Shown here piece after piece: positions 25,617 through 36,554 of a stretch of 64,000 nucleotides of DNA. The DNA comes from Elymus sibiricus (lineage: Eukaryota; Streptophyta; Magnoliopsida; Poales; Poaceae). Position numbers and translations under genes: made by a program. Location of the stretch: NCBI GenBank assembly GCA_039707655.1, contig CM077665.1:85251954-85315953 (forward strand), written 5' to 3'. The notes under the pieces are model-generated. The model was not told the origin of the DNA. It searched no databases and worked only from the letters and a program-made list of their open reading frames with translations. The first letter of the stretch is position 1, and the number at the start of each line of letters is the position of its first letter.

Positions 25617-25743
25617 CTATGCCTTCTTCTTCTTATCCTTGCGGGTTGGACCACTGACAGCTAGAGACGTGCTAACTGAAGAAGTATTCTTTGCTGTCTC
25701 AGAGTTACCTGAAGATGTGATATCTACAAAAACAATCGCTTCA

Positions 25744-26700
25744 GCTAGCGTAAAACCTTGCTCTGATCAAGGTGTGATGGGTGTGGTTCCTAGAGAAATA
25801 CTTTCCGCGGTGGCACCCTTGGCCGTCACTCCCCTTGTTGAAGGCGTCCTAATGGAACATTTGCCCTTACCATTGACATGAATATTCTCACTCTATTGGC
25901 CATGACAATATTGGTCTCGTCTTAGTCATCACCGAGCTGCCATTCCTATACTCCTTGCACTTTGTGGTACCATCAATGTGAACTCCTTGTTGTTGTGCAT
26001 GCTCAAGTCCATCCCATGACAGTCCATGTGTTGCAATGACGTCATGCTTTTGGTGCGATCTCAGTAGTTCTTTGATCTTTGACAATGCAAACCGCGCACT
26101 CAAATATGCAAATTGCTCTAGTTGTCCTCATGGTGGATCCTGCAATCAAGGATAGAACATGTTCGTCGGTGGCCTCACGGCTGAAAGGCTCCAATATGAT
26201 GCCTCTTGTGCGGAGTTTCGTGATCCATGATGATGAAATTCGTTGACTGTGTTTGTTTTAGTATCACGTCATGTGGATAAATGACAAGTATGCGGGTGTT
26301 GTTGTGGTATAAACGACCAAGTCTCGGTGCTATGATGCCCTTGGACGGCTCGAGTGGCACTCTTCCATGGTGATGGTTGTTTTGTATGCCAACTAGGCAG
26401 TGCTTTATCATGTGCACTCACTTCGCTCCTTTCTTTTTGTTCTCTGTTGTAATCATTCAATGCTTGCATTGTATGGTCGCAACCTATGTATCCCGACCAA
26501 TGACTTACTGTATAGGATGTGAAGACCTTGGTCTTCTAACATTCCTTTTTGGAGTGTATTTGGGTGGCGAATCTTTCCCCATGGGTGAAAAATTAAAACA
26601 AAGTAATTATGTTGTAGTCTAGGATTTGCTGGACTTTGTTTTGTAAATATATGTAATCTCATAAAAAGTTAAATTAGCATGACCATACTAGAAGGTGCTA
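25744..26700. repeat. Block A, right part
   Basis: Continues block A beyond the LINE, colinear with about 53150-54105. Landmarks include GTGTGATGGGTRTGGTTCCT, CATGCTCAAGTCC, ATGGATAAATGACAAGTATG and TATAGGATGT. It ends with AAATTAGCATGACCATA, which corresponds to the point where the Angela LTR sits in block B. No protein domain is recognised. Confidence 0.65.
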
Positions 26701-27829
26701 CATACATTTATGAGTTTTAGATCAATGTTCTTATGTTTTGTTTAGGAACTGGATTTTCTAGAATTCCGCAAAAATCAAGACCCGGGCTGACTTGCATCCC
26801 TAGCCGCCCCAACAGGGTAGTCAGTAGCTCGGTGTTGCCAGTAGGCTGACTCCTGTCGTGGTGTTGTAGTGATGGTGTGACTTACATGTAACGGACCAGA
26901 GGTGGGGAGGGCATCGCTAGGCAAAAAGCATGTGTATGGCGGTGTTTGCTAGTGTCGTGTTCCTCCCTGGAGCCGTTGTCTTGGCACTATCTTTTTCTAC
27001 CTCCCACAGTTTGCGCTCCCAGAGAAATCTTAGATACAGGGTTATCCGGATCTAGCGGTGGTGATGTGTTCTTCCTCCTTGGAGACATCGCCCAAAATCT
27101 CGGCCTATGTCGGACGATTTTGCTTCTCGCCTCCTGGCTAGCCTTTGGTTCGGAGCCTCTGCATGGCTGGTTGTAGTCATCGTGGCCCGCTCGGGGTCTA
27201 ACTGGGCATCATGGGGTGTTGTTGATTGTGTGATTCCCTTCATCCTTAGTTGGCAACACATTAATGTTGCTTGTCTCATCGGCTCGCCGTATTTTGGCTT
27301 CATTGGAAACATGTTTGTATCACCATACTTCCTCACTATCTAATGCTCTTCGAATGTGCTCGTCATGATCCTTGGATTGTTCTTGCTTGGTGTCTATGTA
27401 TTTCACACTAATCCTTCAGATGGTCTTCCCACCTTCAATGTTCTGAAGTTCTTAGCATAGCTACGCGTATGATTTTCACCTACTGGGCCCCGTGATGGCA
27501 TATGAGTTGTGGCTCTAATTGGTTTGTGCTCACGTCTTGGATCTACTATGGGTTGCCTTCAATAGCGTCAGAAGCATACACATGTTTATGTCGTGGTATC
27601 GGCTCATTAGGTCTCCTACCATCGCCGTTGAATTTCCTTTCCAATTCGGTTGGCTCTAGTTTCCTCCCTCTTTTTTCAGTTGAATTATATCTCTTTGTGT
27701 GCATGCTTTTGCTACGACATCTACCCTTTGAATTATTTTTCTTTCCACGGTGACTTGTGTGCACTTACCTTGTAATTTATTCCTATTTGGCCTTGGTGTG
27801 CGACAATGCAAAATGGGTGGTATGATAAC
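26701..27829. other. Unassigned intergenic sequence
   Basis: Frames of 60-95 codons occur on both strands (for example 26946-27343 plus), all without recognisable domains. No repeat unit or transposon end could be supported. Confidence 0.25.
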
Positions 27830-30445
27830 CAACATTCTAACTACGGAAATTAAATCATTTTCTTGATGAGATCAAAACCAACATTGCTTTGTCGAATTTA
27901 GCAAAAAAAAATCTTCATTCAAATGTAGTCTATATCATTTGTCGACCGAGTTAACTAAAAGGTCAACATAACATACCATTTAGGGAGTTGGCCCCGATGG
28001 TCGGGGAGGGTTCAGAGCGAAAGAATGCATGAAAGTATTGGTGGCATTGTCCATTGCTATCGAAAGTTTCTCTACAACACTTGGTACAAAGTTCGGGGTT
28101 CCACTCGATTGGATGGACATGAAAGAAAACCGAGTGAGAAAATGAGGGTATTTTGTGCAATGAGTTATGATTATCATGAACCAACATCTATATTTTCGTC
28201 TATGGATTGAGGTTGGCACCGGTGGCAGAAATGATAAGAAAGGATGAAAAATAAATCTCACTTGGCCGAGGGAGAGGAGAGAATGGGGGATTTCTTCATC
28301 CCAATCGGGCAAAGCGTGCCATCACGCATTTTACAATACATGAGTCCACACAACACAACGCCACCTCTCTTAAGATTGTGTGAGTGTTTCTCTCGAGCCT
28401 ACCCAAAAGGTGTACTCTATGAGGTTAGAACAAAAGGACTCATGTATACACCCAAATGCGCTCTCACTCAAGGTCATCCACCATACCCGCGGTACATGTC
28501 ACACCATTTTCACATCTAATATTATCACATTGGTATCAAAATATTGCTCTCCTCTAGCCAGCATAAAATAAGATGGATATCCAGCCTCAAGAAAATCATT
28601 TTTTACTCTGCACACCATGTGCCAGCAAAGTATACATCGTATGTGTTTGCTTTGAGATTCTGACCATAAATTTTCAGCACAGTATGTATCTATATATTAA
28701 CTCATTTTTGCACACTTTAAAATTAAATTTTACTACACCCTAAATCAATAGTTGAAGTTTCAAATCTTCAAAAAACTACCAATTTTGGTTTAAGGTGGTA
28801 GATTTTTTCCAAATGTTTGAAAATACTTATTATAATTAATTTGAAAATACATTTCATTTTAATTATATAATGATTCGGTAGTATTTCATTGCATCTCAAA
28901 AAACATTAAATGCATTTAGTTGCGATTTAGTAAGATTTCAATAAATTTTACAAATGTTTCAAATCCATGTATAATGGCTTAGTCAAAATTTAGTTCGTTT
29001 CATTCATGAGTTATTAAATTGAAATGCATTTTAGGAAAGATACACATGCAATTCTAACATTTGAACATTTCAAGTGCATTCCAAATATGATTTCAGTTCA
29101 AGTTCATTTAATCACAAATTTTGTTTATTTCATAATTATTCCACAATTATTTTGATGATCTTCCATCAATGTCACAAACTTGTACTCAAATTCAATTTTG
29201 AGCAAATTTCAATCATTATGCATGTATTATGCAGTTGTGATTCCAGACTAATTTTTAGAGGCGTTTTCACTGGATTTCATATGTCATAACTTTGCACCCA
29301 AGTTACAAGTTTCATTTGCATGTTAATCATGATGTACATGCAACTGAAACTAGTAATCATGTTTAACACACAACTGGAATTTCAGATTTCTCACGCCTTT
29401 CCAACTGTTAATAACCATTCTACAATGGTTTTAGAGATATTTAGATAATTTAATAACATTTTAGATCAATTTCATGATGATTTAATACATTTCCCATGCA
29501 TTTCGAGAGTAGTTTTCGATAAAATTTAGGAATCTTTATTTCATTCACATTTCATAATTAGATACATTTTGTACAAAGTATGCCATTCCATACATCTACT
29601 AATAAGATCCATATATACATGCATCTCCACATACGTCCCTCCTCATCATCCAGAACCAGAAATTTTGTACTATCATTTCATTCTATTTTACCATAAATTG
29701 AGAGACGCTACATGTGAACTTCACAAACAAAATAATAATTATGTTTTGTGAATTTGTCTGTGATATTTCTAAAAAAACTCACTCGACTAATATAAGTTTC
29801 AAGATGTGTCTCAAAAAGTTTAAGCAACAAAGATACTATCAAATTATCAACAAAATCCACAAATTTTGATTATGTTTTAGTTTGTCTCCTGACCAATGCA
29901 TATTGATTTGCTTAACTCTCCTCCACATGAAGAAAGGAAACAGAAAAACACAATGCCACACACTACTACTTCGCATGGCGTCCCTGAATCCAAGAAAAAA
30001 ACCATACTGCTTGGACAACCACAAGCCCATCTTTCGCATAATCTTTGGCAGTATATGTTGTTGCCAACATCAGGGAGACTGGGACGCAGGGGCGAGATAC
30101 TATTATTGGGCCGCCGAGGAGCGTCCAATCCTCCCACACCCAACCCATCCTTCTTCCTCGTGCCATCACTTTGCTTTGTCATGTGTTACTGCACCCCAAT
30201 CATGCAAATAAACACGATGTGAGTTCCAGAGAAAAGAGATACAACCACCACCATGTCCTCCAGTGCCACTTCCCAACACCAAGCTCACTCCACTGTCTCT
30301 TCTGTAACGGATTGAGAAAATGAGGTGGTGTGGGGGGAATTCAACTGTCGTCTATATAGTTTTTCTTTTGAAGGTCCCCACACATTGTTTATTCCTCTTA
30401 ACCACTTTATTTGTTTCCTTACAATTCGTTATACAATAGTCTCAC
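27830..30445. repeat. Family R repeat, copy 1 (long form)
   Basis: A composite unit with a 370-bp module (about 27835-28205) containing AGGTCAACATAACATACC, GGAGGGTTC and AAGTTTCTCTACA.CACTTGG; then a GGAGAGGAGAGAATGG..GGATTTC module; an AT-rich TTTCAT-type stretch (about 28600-29560); and a 29570-30350 module. Copy 2 (32023-34322) has the same order. Weak open frames occur on the minus strand of the first module, but no domain is recognised. Confidence 0.6.
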
Positions 30446-32022
30446 TGATACTTGTGATCTGCGTTGGGTTTTCCGTGAAGAGGAACGGATAATTGCAGCA
30501 TAATACGGATAAGTATTTCCCTCAGTTAAGAACCAAGGTTTATTGAACCAATAAGAATACCAATCAAAATCTGTCTTCAGCGACTGCACACAAAAGAGCA
30601 AACACTTGCACCCAACGCGGCAAGAGGGTTGTCAATCCCCTTGATCTCGTTATTTGCAAGCAAATGAAGTGTGTAGATGATAGTAGATAATTGTAAATTG
30701 TAAAATAAAATAAAAGAAAATAAATGGCAGCAAGTTATCGAGAGCGTTTGTAAAAATATAAGTGAATAGAACCGGGGGCCATAGTTTTCCCTAGCGGCAT
30801 CTCTCATGTAGGAAACATACAGTGGGTAAAAAATTTACTGTTGGGCGATTGATAGAAAAGCGCATAGTTATGTGATATTCACGGCAATGATCATGTATAT
30901 ACAGGCATCACGTCCATAAGCAAATAGGCCGACTCCTGCCTGCACCTATTACTATTACTCCACCCATCGACCGCTATCCAGCATGCATCTAGAGTATTAA
31001 GTAAAACAGAGTAATGCTTGGAGAACAATGACATGATGTAGACAAAGAGAATTCAATTACTATGAAATAACCCCATCGTTTTATCCTTAGTGGCAACAAT
31101 ACAAAGACGTGTCTTGTCCCTTTCTGTCACTGGGATATAGAGCACCGCCAGATTGAACCCACTACAACGCACCACTCTCACTGAAGAAACATCAATCTAG
31201 CTGGCCAAACTATTTCAATAGATCGAAGAGATTTACGAAGCTATGATGATCATGCAAATAAGAATCATAATATTCAGAGGTGACTCAAATACTTTTCATG
31301 AATAATCTGAACATAAACCCACAATTCATCGGATCCCAACAAACGCACCATACAAAAGAATTACATCGGATAGATCAAAGCGAAGATGCGATGACCATTG
31401 TATTGAAGATCAAGAGAGAGAGAGAGATAGCTATCTAGGTACTAACTACGGACCCGTAGGTCTGTGGTCAACTACTCACACATCACCATGAGAGCATCAA
31501 GGATGATGTAGAAGCCCTCCGTGATCGACCCCCCCCTCCGGCAGGGCACCGGAACGGAGCTCCAGATGGGATCGCGGCGGAACAGAGACTTGCGGCGGCG
31601 GAAAAAGTGTTCGCGATGCTCCCTGGGGTTTTTGGAATATATGTGAATTTATAGGCCAGAGAACGGGGGCAGGAGACCCACCAGGGAGGGATAAGCCATC
31701 AGGGCGCGCCGACCCCCCTAGGCGCGCCCTGTTGGCTTGTGCCTCCCTCGTGCGGCCTCCGGTCTCCTCCCGAAGCTTCCAAGTCTTCTTTTGGTCCAGA
31801 AAAAATCATAAAAAAGTTTCAGGGCAACTGGACTTCGTTTGGTACTGTAAACCTGAAAAGCCAAAAACACGCAGAAAACAACAACTGGCACTGGGCACTG
31901 GGTCAATAGATTAGTGCTCAAAAAAAATATAAATTGGTAAATAAATACTCAAAAAGTATCCTAGAATGATAATATAATAGCATGGAACAATAAAAAATTA
32001 TAGATACGTTGGAGACGTATCA
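30446..32022 (-). mobile_element. Solo LTR, Gypsy-like, minus orientation
   Basis: A 1,577-bp segment that begins TGATACTTGTG on the plus strand and ends GAGACGTATCA, i.e. TGATACGTCTCC...ATCA in element orientation, a typical Triticeae LTR pair of ends. Flanks are CTCAC (30441-30445) and GTCAC (32023-32027), a 5-bp target duplication with one change. No internal region is present. Paralogous family R copies near 34467 and 35212 show the uninterrupted AATCTCAC site. Family is probably Athila/Sabrina-like, from LTR style only. Confidence 0.88.
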
Positions 32023-34322
32023 GTCACCCACGAATCTTGATGAAGCAACCTACTGCGGATTCGTGTGAACATACACATTAGAAAAATAATTTTCAAAAGA
32101 GGTGGTACTGATAAGCAACTTTCTAATTGAGAAACTATAGCATGACGCATATGAGGTCAAAACCAACATTGCATTGCTCGGATTAGCACAACACTCTTCA
32201 TTCAAATGTACTCCATTTCACATGTTAGTTAATAGGTCGACGTTACATAATGTCTTCTTGGGGATTTGGCGCCGATGTTCAGGGAGGATTCCAAGTGAGA
32301 GAAAGCGAGAAGGTATTAGGTGTAATGTCCATGGGTATCGGAAATTTCTCTACATAACTCGGTATCAGTTTCAGGGTTCCATCCGATGTCATGAGTGTGA
32401 AAAAGTCTAATTGAGAAGGGGGATGTATTTCGTGTGTGGAGTTATGATTAGCACAAATTGGCATCTATATAAAACTTTACAAATTGAACAAAGGAGATAA
32501 GAGAATGGTGGATTTCAGCAACGCTACCGAGCTTACAAAGTATATATCTGTGCATTTTTCAAAATTTGAGCCGATCTCACGTGGGACGGCGAGAAGACTT
32601 TCCATACAAACACACACCATAGAAGGAAAACCACTACAATATGTAGTAAGGTTCAAACATATTGGTATCAATAACGGTTTAGACTCCTACCCCCATGCGT
32701 TCTACATGACATGTTGCTGCCAAAAAACTTTTTGCGTACTTTCTGGATATGTTATGTGGCACAAAGTAGGGCTTTTATGTTTATGTAACATATCTCGACA
32801 CTCGCAGCATTCACGTACTCGATGTAGCGATGTTAGGACCCGACGAAAATCTGTCAACAGTAAGTTAGAAATGCACTTATGATAGTTGCATATGTTTTCT
32901 AGAAACAATTTTAATTCAAATTCATACAAATTGAAGTCAAAAACCTTATTTATTCAAGAAACATTCCAGAGTCATTTTCACCGTGTCCACAAATGTCACA
33001 TTTTTTGCTCTAGTTCAAAATTTAAGCACATTTTAACCAGTATGCACTCATGATCTGATCATGATTTCAAAATAATTTCAAGAGATAATTTCACTCGATT
33101 TCACAAATGCTTATTATCATGACCGTCCCTTGATTTCAATAACAATTGAAAAAAAATCTTAAATTTAAGATTTTGGCCACCATTTAGCTCAATTACATAG
33201 ATCCATTCTAGAATGATTTTACTCTTTAGGCATTTAATATTCATTTCATATCAATTAAATTATGATGTAAGAAATTCCCAATGCAGTTCCATGATTTTTT
33301 CGATATAATCCATGAATGACCTATTTCATTAACATTTCATAATATTAGATACATTTTGCATAAATTTTAGTGCCATTTCATATAGGTACTAAACAAGATC
33401 CACATATACGCATCTCTACATACATCCTTCATCACTATCCAAAACCGAACAACGTTTATGGGCTTTTCATGTCTTCTTTCAAAATTGCAAAGATACTAGA
33501 CATGCATTTCACAACAAAAAAGTACATTTGGTGAAATTATCGGTGTATATTTCTCACAGAACTCATTGGACTAATACAAGTTTCAAGATATGTCTCACAA
33601 AAAGTTGAAGCAACAAAGACACACTCTCAAATTATCAATAAAATCAACAAATTTGGGTGATGTTTCAAATTTCCCCCCTGAGAAATACAAATTGACTTGC
33701 TTAACTCTTGTCCACATGAACAAACTAAATGGAAACAAAACACAACATCACACACTACTTCTTTCTATAAAATCCAGGAGAAATTGTATCCAAGGGAAAA
33801 GTCCATACTGCTTGGCAAACCACACATCCATCTCCGAGATCATCCTAATAAGGGTATTTTGCTGTCAGCGTTGAGAGGCTTTGAGACGCCGGAACCGTAT
33901 GTTGTGATTGGGCCATTGCGGAGTGTCGTGTGCTCCTAGGCCTAGCCCATCCCACATCCTTGCGCTGCCATCGAGGAGTGCCGCATCATCCTAGGCCCAA
34001 ACCCTCCCACCTCCTCTTGCTGCCATCAAGGAGCACTGCATCATATTAAGCTCAACCCCTCCCACCTCCTCGTGCTACTGTCGAGGAATGACGCATCATC
34101 CTAGGCCCAACCCCTCCCACTTCCTCGCGCTGCCACCTAACTTCACCATATGCTACCACGCCCCCAATCGTGGAAAGCCATACACTGGGGAGTAGTAGAG
34201 GAACAAGACACCGCTTCCATTGTGTCTTTCGGCACTACTGCTCAAAACTAAGTTTACGTTATCATATCTTCTCTTGTTTATGTATTGAGAAAATGAAGGG
34301 GGGGGGGGGGTCCACTATACGA
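32023..34322. repeat. Family R repeat, copy 2 (long form)
   Basis: Same module order as copy 1: the 370-bp module at about 32105-32475, the AAGAGAATGGTGGATTTC module at about 32490-32600, AT-rich sequence to about 33360, and the region with CAAGATATGTCTCACAAAAAG, matching 29800 in copy 1. It ends in the GC-rich minisatellite and the poly-G run that precede the TA microsatellite. No gene is supported. Confidence 0.6.
33935..34140. repeat. Minisatellite, about 55-60 bp period, about four units
   Basis: Repeats of CCTAGGCCCAACCCCTCCCA, then CCTCCTCGTGCTGCCATCGA and GGAGYGCCGCATCAT. A shorter version occurs at about 42885-43010 in family R copy 5, so the array is a feature of that family. Confidence 0.7.
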
Positions 34323-34424
<102 letters not shown>

Positions 34425-35150
34425 CTTTTGATGTGACACATGTATTCCAGAACAAATCATTACACCATAATCTCACACATGAATCTGCACGAGGCAACCT
34501 ACAATGGATTCATGTTGGCATACACGTAATTCTTTTTCTAAAAAGATCTAGTACTGATAACCAACCTCCAAATTGAGAAACTATAGCACCTCCCCCACAC
34601 CCCCGCCCAAACAAGTCAAAGCCAATGTCACATTGCCCAATTTAGTGCAACACTCTTCATTTGAATTTCACCTGTGAGTTAATAGGTCAATGCTACACAA
34701 TGTTTTCTTTGAGTGCTGGCACCGATGTCCTGGGAGGCTTCCGGGTGAGAGCAAGGGAGAAGGCATCATGGGTAGTGCCCATGGCTACCGGAAGTTTCTC
34801 TACATCATTGGTGTGAAGTTTGGGGTTCCACCCAATGTCATTGGTGTGAAAAATTCTAATTGGAAAGGGGGGAGGGCAATAATTTGTGGGTGGAGTTATG
34901 ATTAGCGCAAACCGATAGTTATATTTGTCGTTTACGACTTGATGTCGTCACTGTGGGCACAATCCCCGATAGTACAAACAAATAACAAGGACATGGGATG
35001 CCAAATAGGTTTCAATTGACCGACGGAGAGGAGAAATGGAGGGTTGATGCACCCATGCCAAGTTCACACAACCTGCCTTTGTGCATTTTGCAACACTTGA
35101 GCCCATCTCACACGGGACGTCGAGGGAGTTACTACAGAACCTAGCCAAAA
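34425..35150. repeat. Family R repeat, copy 3 (short form)
   Basis: Carries the AATCTCACACATGAATC junction, the GGTACTGATAACCAAC-type start, the 370-bp module with GGGAGGCTTCCGGGTGAGAG and the GAGGAGAAATGGAGGG module. It lies head to tail with copy 4 at a spacing near 745 bp. Confidence 0.6.
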
Positions 35151-35900
35151 GATGTTACACCACACATTGTGCATTCCTATTGACCACCTTACGTATTCCC
35201 CAACAAATTGTTACACCAGAATCTCACGCACATATCTCCATGAAGAAACCTACGACGATTTCGTGTTGTCGAACACGTTTGGAACAAAAATACCAAAAGG
35301 GATAGTACTAATAGCTATAGCACCCCCACACCAAAGGGATCAAAGCCAACATTGCACTTCCCAATTTAGCACAACACTCTTCTTTCAAATTTCACCTATG
35401 AGTTAATAGGTCAACACTACACAATGTATTTTTCGGGTGCTGGTGTCAATGTCCGGGGAGGCTTCCTAGTGAGAGAAAGAGAAAAGATATTAGGGGTAGT
35501 GACAATTGCTACTGGAAGTATCTCTACATCACTTGGTACCAAGTTCGGGGTTTCGCCCGATGTCATGGGTGTGAAAATCCTAAGTGATGAAGGAGCGAGG
35601 GAACGTATTTCATGCGTGGAGTTATGACCAGTGCAAACCGACACCTATATTTGTCGTTTACGAATTGATGTAGTCGTCGCGGCCATAATCCTCAACGATA
35701 CGAACAAATAGCAAGGAGAAGGCATGAGAAATGAGTTTTAATTGACCGAGAGGAGAGGAGACAATGGTGGATTTCTACACCTGGCCTACCGAGTTTACGC
35801 AACATGTCTTTGTGCATTTTGCAACACATGAGCTCATCTCTCGGGGGACGACGAGGGAGTTACTATTGAACCTAGCCGAAATATGTTACTTCTTTTCTTG
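35151..35900. repeat. Family R repeat, copy 4 (short form)
   Basis: Same organisation as copy 3: AGAATCTCACGCACATATC, the 370-bp module with GTCCGGGGAGGCTTCC and AGTATCTCTACATCACTTGG, then GAGGAGAGGAGACAATGGTG. The minus frame at 35644-35417 is open through the module but shows no known domain. Confidence 0.6.
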
Positions 35901-36225
35901 GACCAAGCGGCTCGCGTAGGCACCCAAACACGCCCTTGCTCGAGATGGCCCACCACACCAAGGGCTACATGAACACTCACCATCTGCACAACTCATCTTA
36001 TCACATTAGCTCCTCCCTGCCACCACAAAACAAGATGGATATCCTAGTCCCTCACACAAAGTCTCCTTTTCCAAGGGAGGACGGGTCCAGAATCTAGCTT
36101 TTAGTTAGGGAGTCTTGCTAGAGACTCAATGTCTATATCGAGACGTCTTCATTATCTTTACAACAAACACAAATGGGTACGAGACAAAACAGACAACTCA
36201 CCCAATGCCAAGCACTGCACCCCAT
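35901..36225. other. Distal upstream region of the first zinc-finger gene
   Basis: Alignable by eye with about 45565-45880 upstream of the second zinc-finger gene (shared CACGCCCTTGCTCGAGATG, GCACAACTCATCTTATCACA, ACGTCTTCATTATCTTTACA). No separate gene is present. Confidence 0.5.
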
Positions 36226-36245
36226 AGAGCTATATATATATAACC
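36202..36245 (+). promoter_or_regulatory. Core promoter of the first zinc-finger gene (CCAAT, TATA)
   Basis: CCAAT at 36202-36206 and GCTATATATATATAACC at about 36229-36245. The same pair, with the same CCAAGCACTGCACCCC between, stands upstream of the second gene at 45859-45896. Conservation between the duplicates supports a real promoter; transcription would start near 36265. Confidence 0.65.
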
Positions 36246-36293
36246 ACGGCCAGGCAGACGCAGATCACACATCTCCATACACCGCAACAGTGC

Positions 36294-36467
36294 ATGATTT
36301 GTAGAACCAAATAGCCCCTAGCTACATATATTGCTCAGAACTTTTAGTCTAAAGCATCCCATCCTAAACATTCTTTCACAGCCATGACCTAGCTACATAT
36401 ATTGTCGAGAGTTTTTAGTCTAAATCATCCCCCATATCCTCAACATTCTTTCACATCCATGCACTAG
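36294..36467 (+). promoter_or_regulatory. Leader repeats with tiny upstream ORFs, first zinc-finger gene
   Basis: The inferred 5' leader contains repeats of AGCTACATATATTG, TTTTAGTCTAAAKCATCC and CAACATTCTTTCACA. Two of them carry two-codon ORFs: ATG-ACC-TAG at 36384-36392 and ATG-CAC-TAG at 36459-36467, 75 bp apart. A six-codon ORF precedes them at 36294-36314. All lie between the TATA box and the CDS start. Translational control is inferred, not shown. Confidence 0.55.
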
Positions 36468-36554
36468 ATACATATAATATCCATCACCTTCTAATTCTAA
36501 TCAGAATTGTTAATCTGTTGGAGAGCTTGTTGTGTTTGATTAAGGATGACAGCC

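Larger units (their letters stand above)
21529..25743 (-). mobile_element. L1-type LINE (non-LTR retrotransposon), decayed
   Basis: The element reads on the minus strand. Its 3' end is at the left, with a short T run (A tail on the element strand). It is flanked by a 16-bp target-site duplication GCTAGCGTAAAACCTT (21513-21528 and 25744-25759). In element order it has an ORF1 C-terminal remnant, an apurinic endonuclease-like region, a reverse transcriptase and a C-terminal zinc-binding-RVT-like region. At 4.2 kb it is probably 5'-truncated, as most of ORF1 is missing. Several frameshifts and stops make it inactive. The paralogue at about 53149-53167 preserves the uninterrupted site. Confidence 0.93.
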
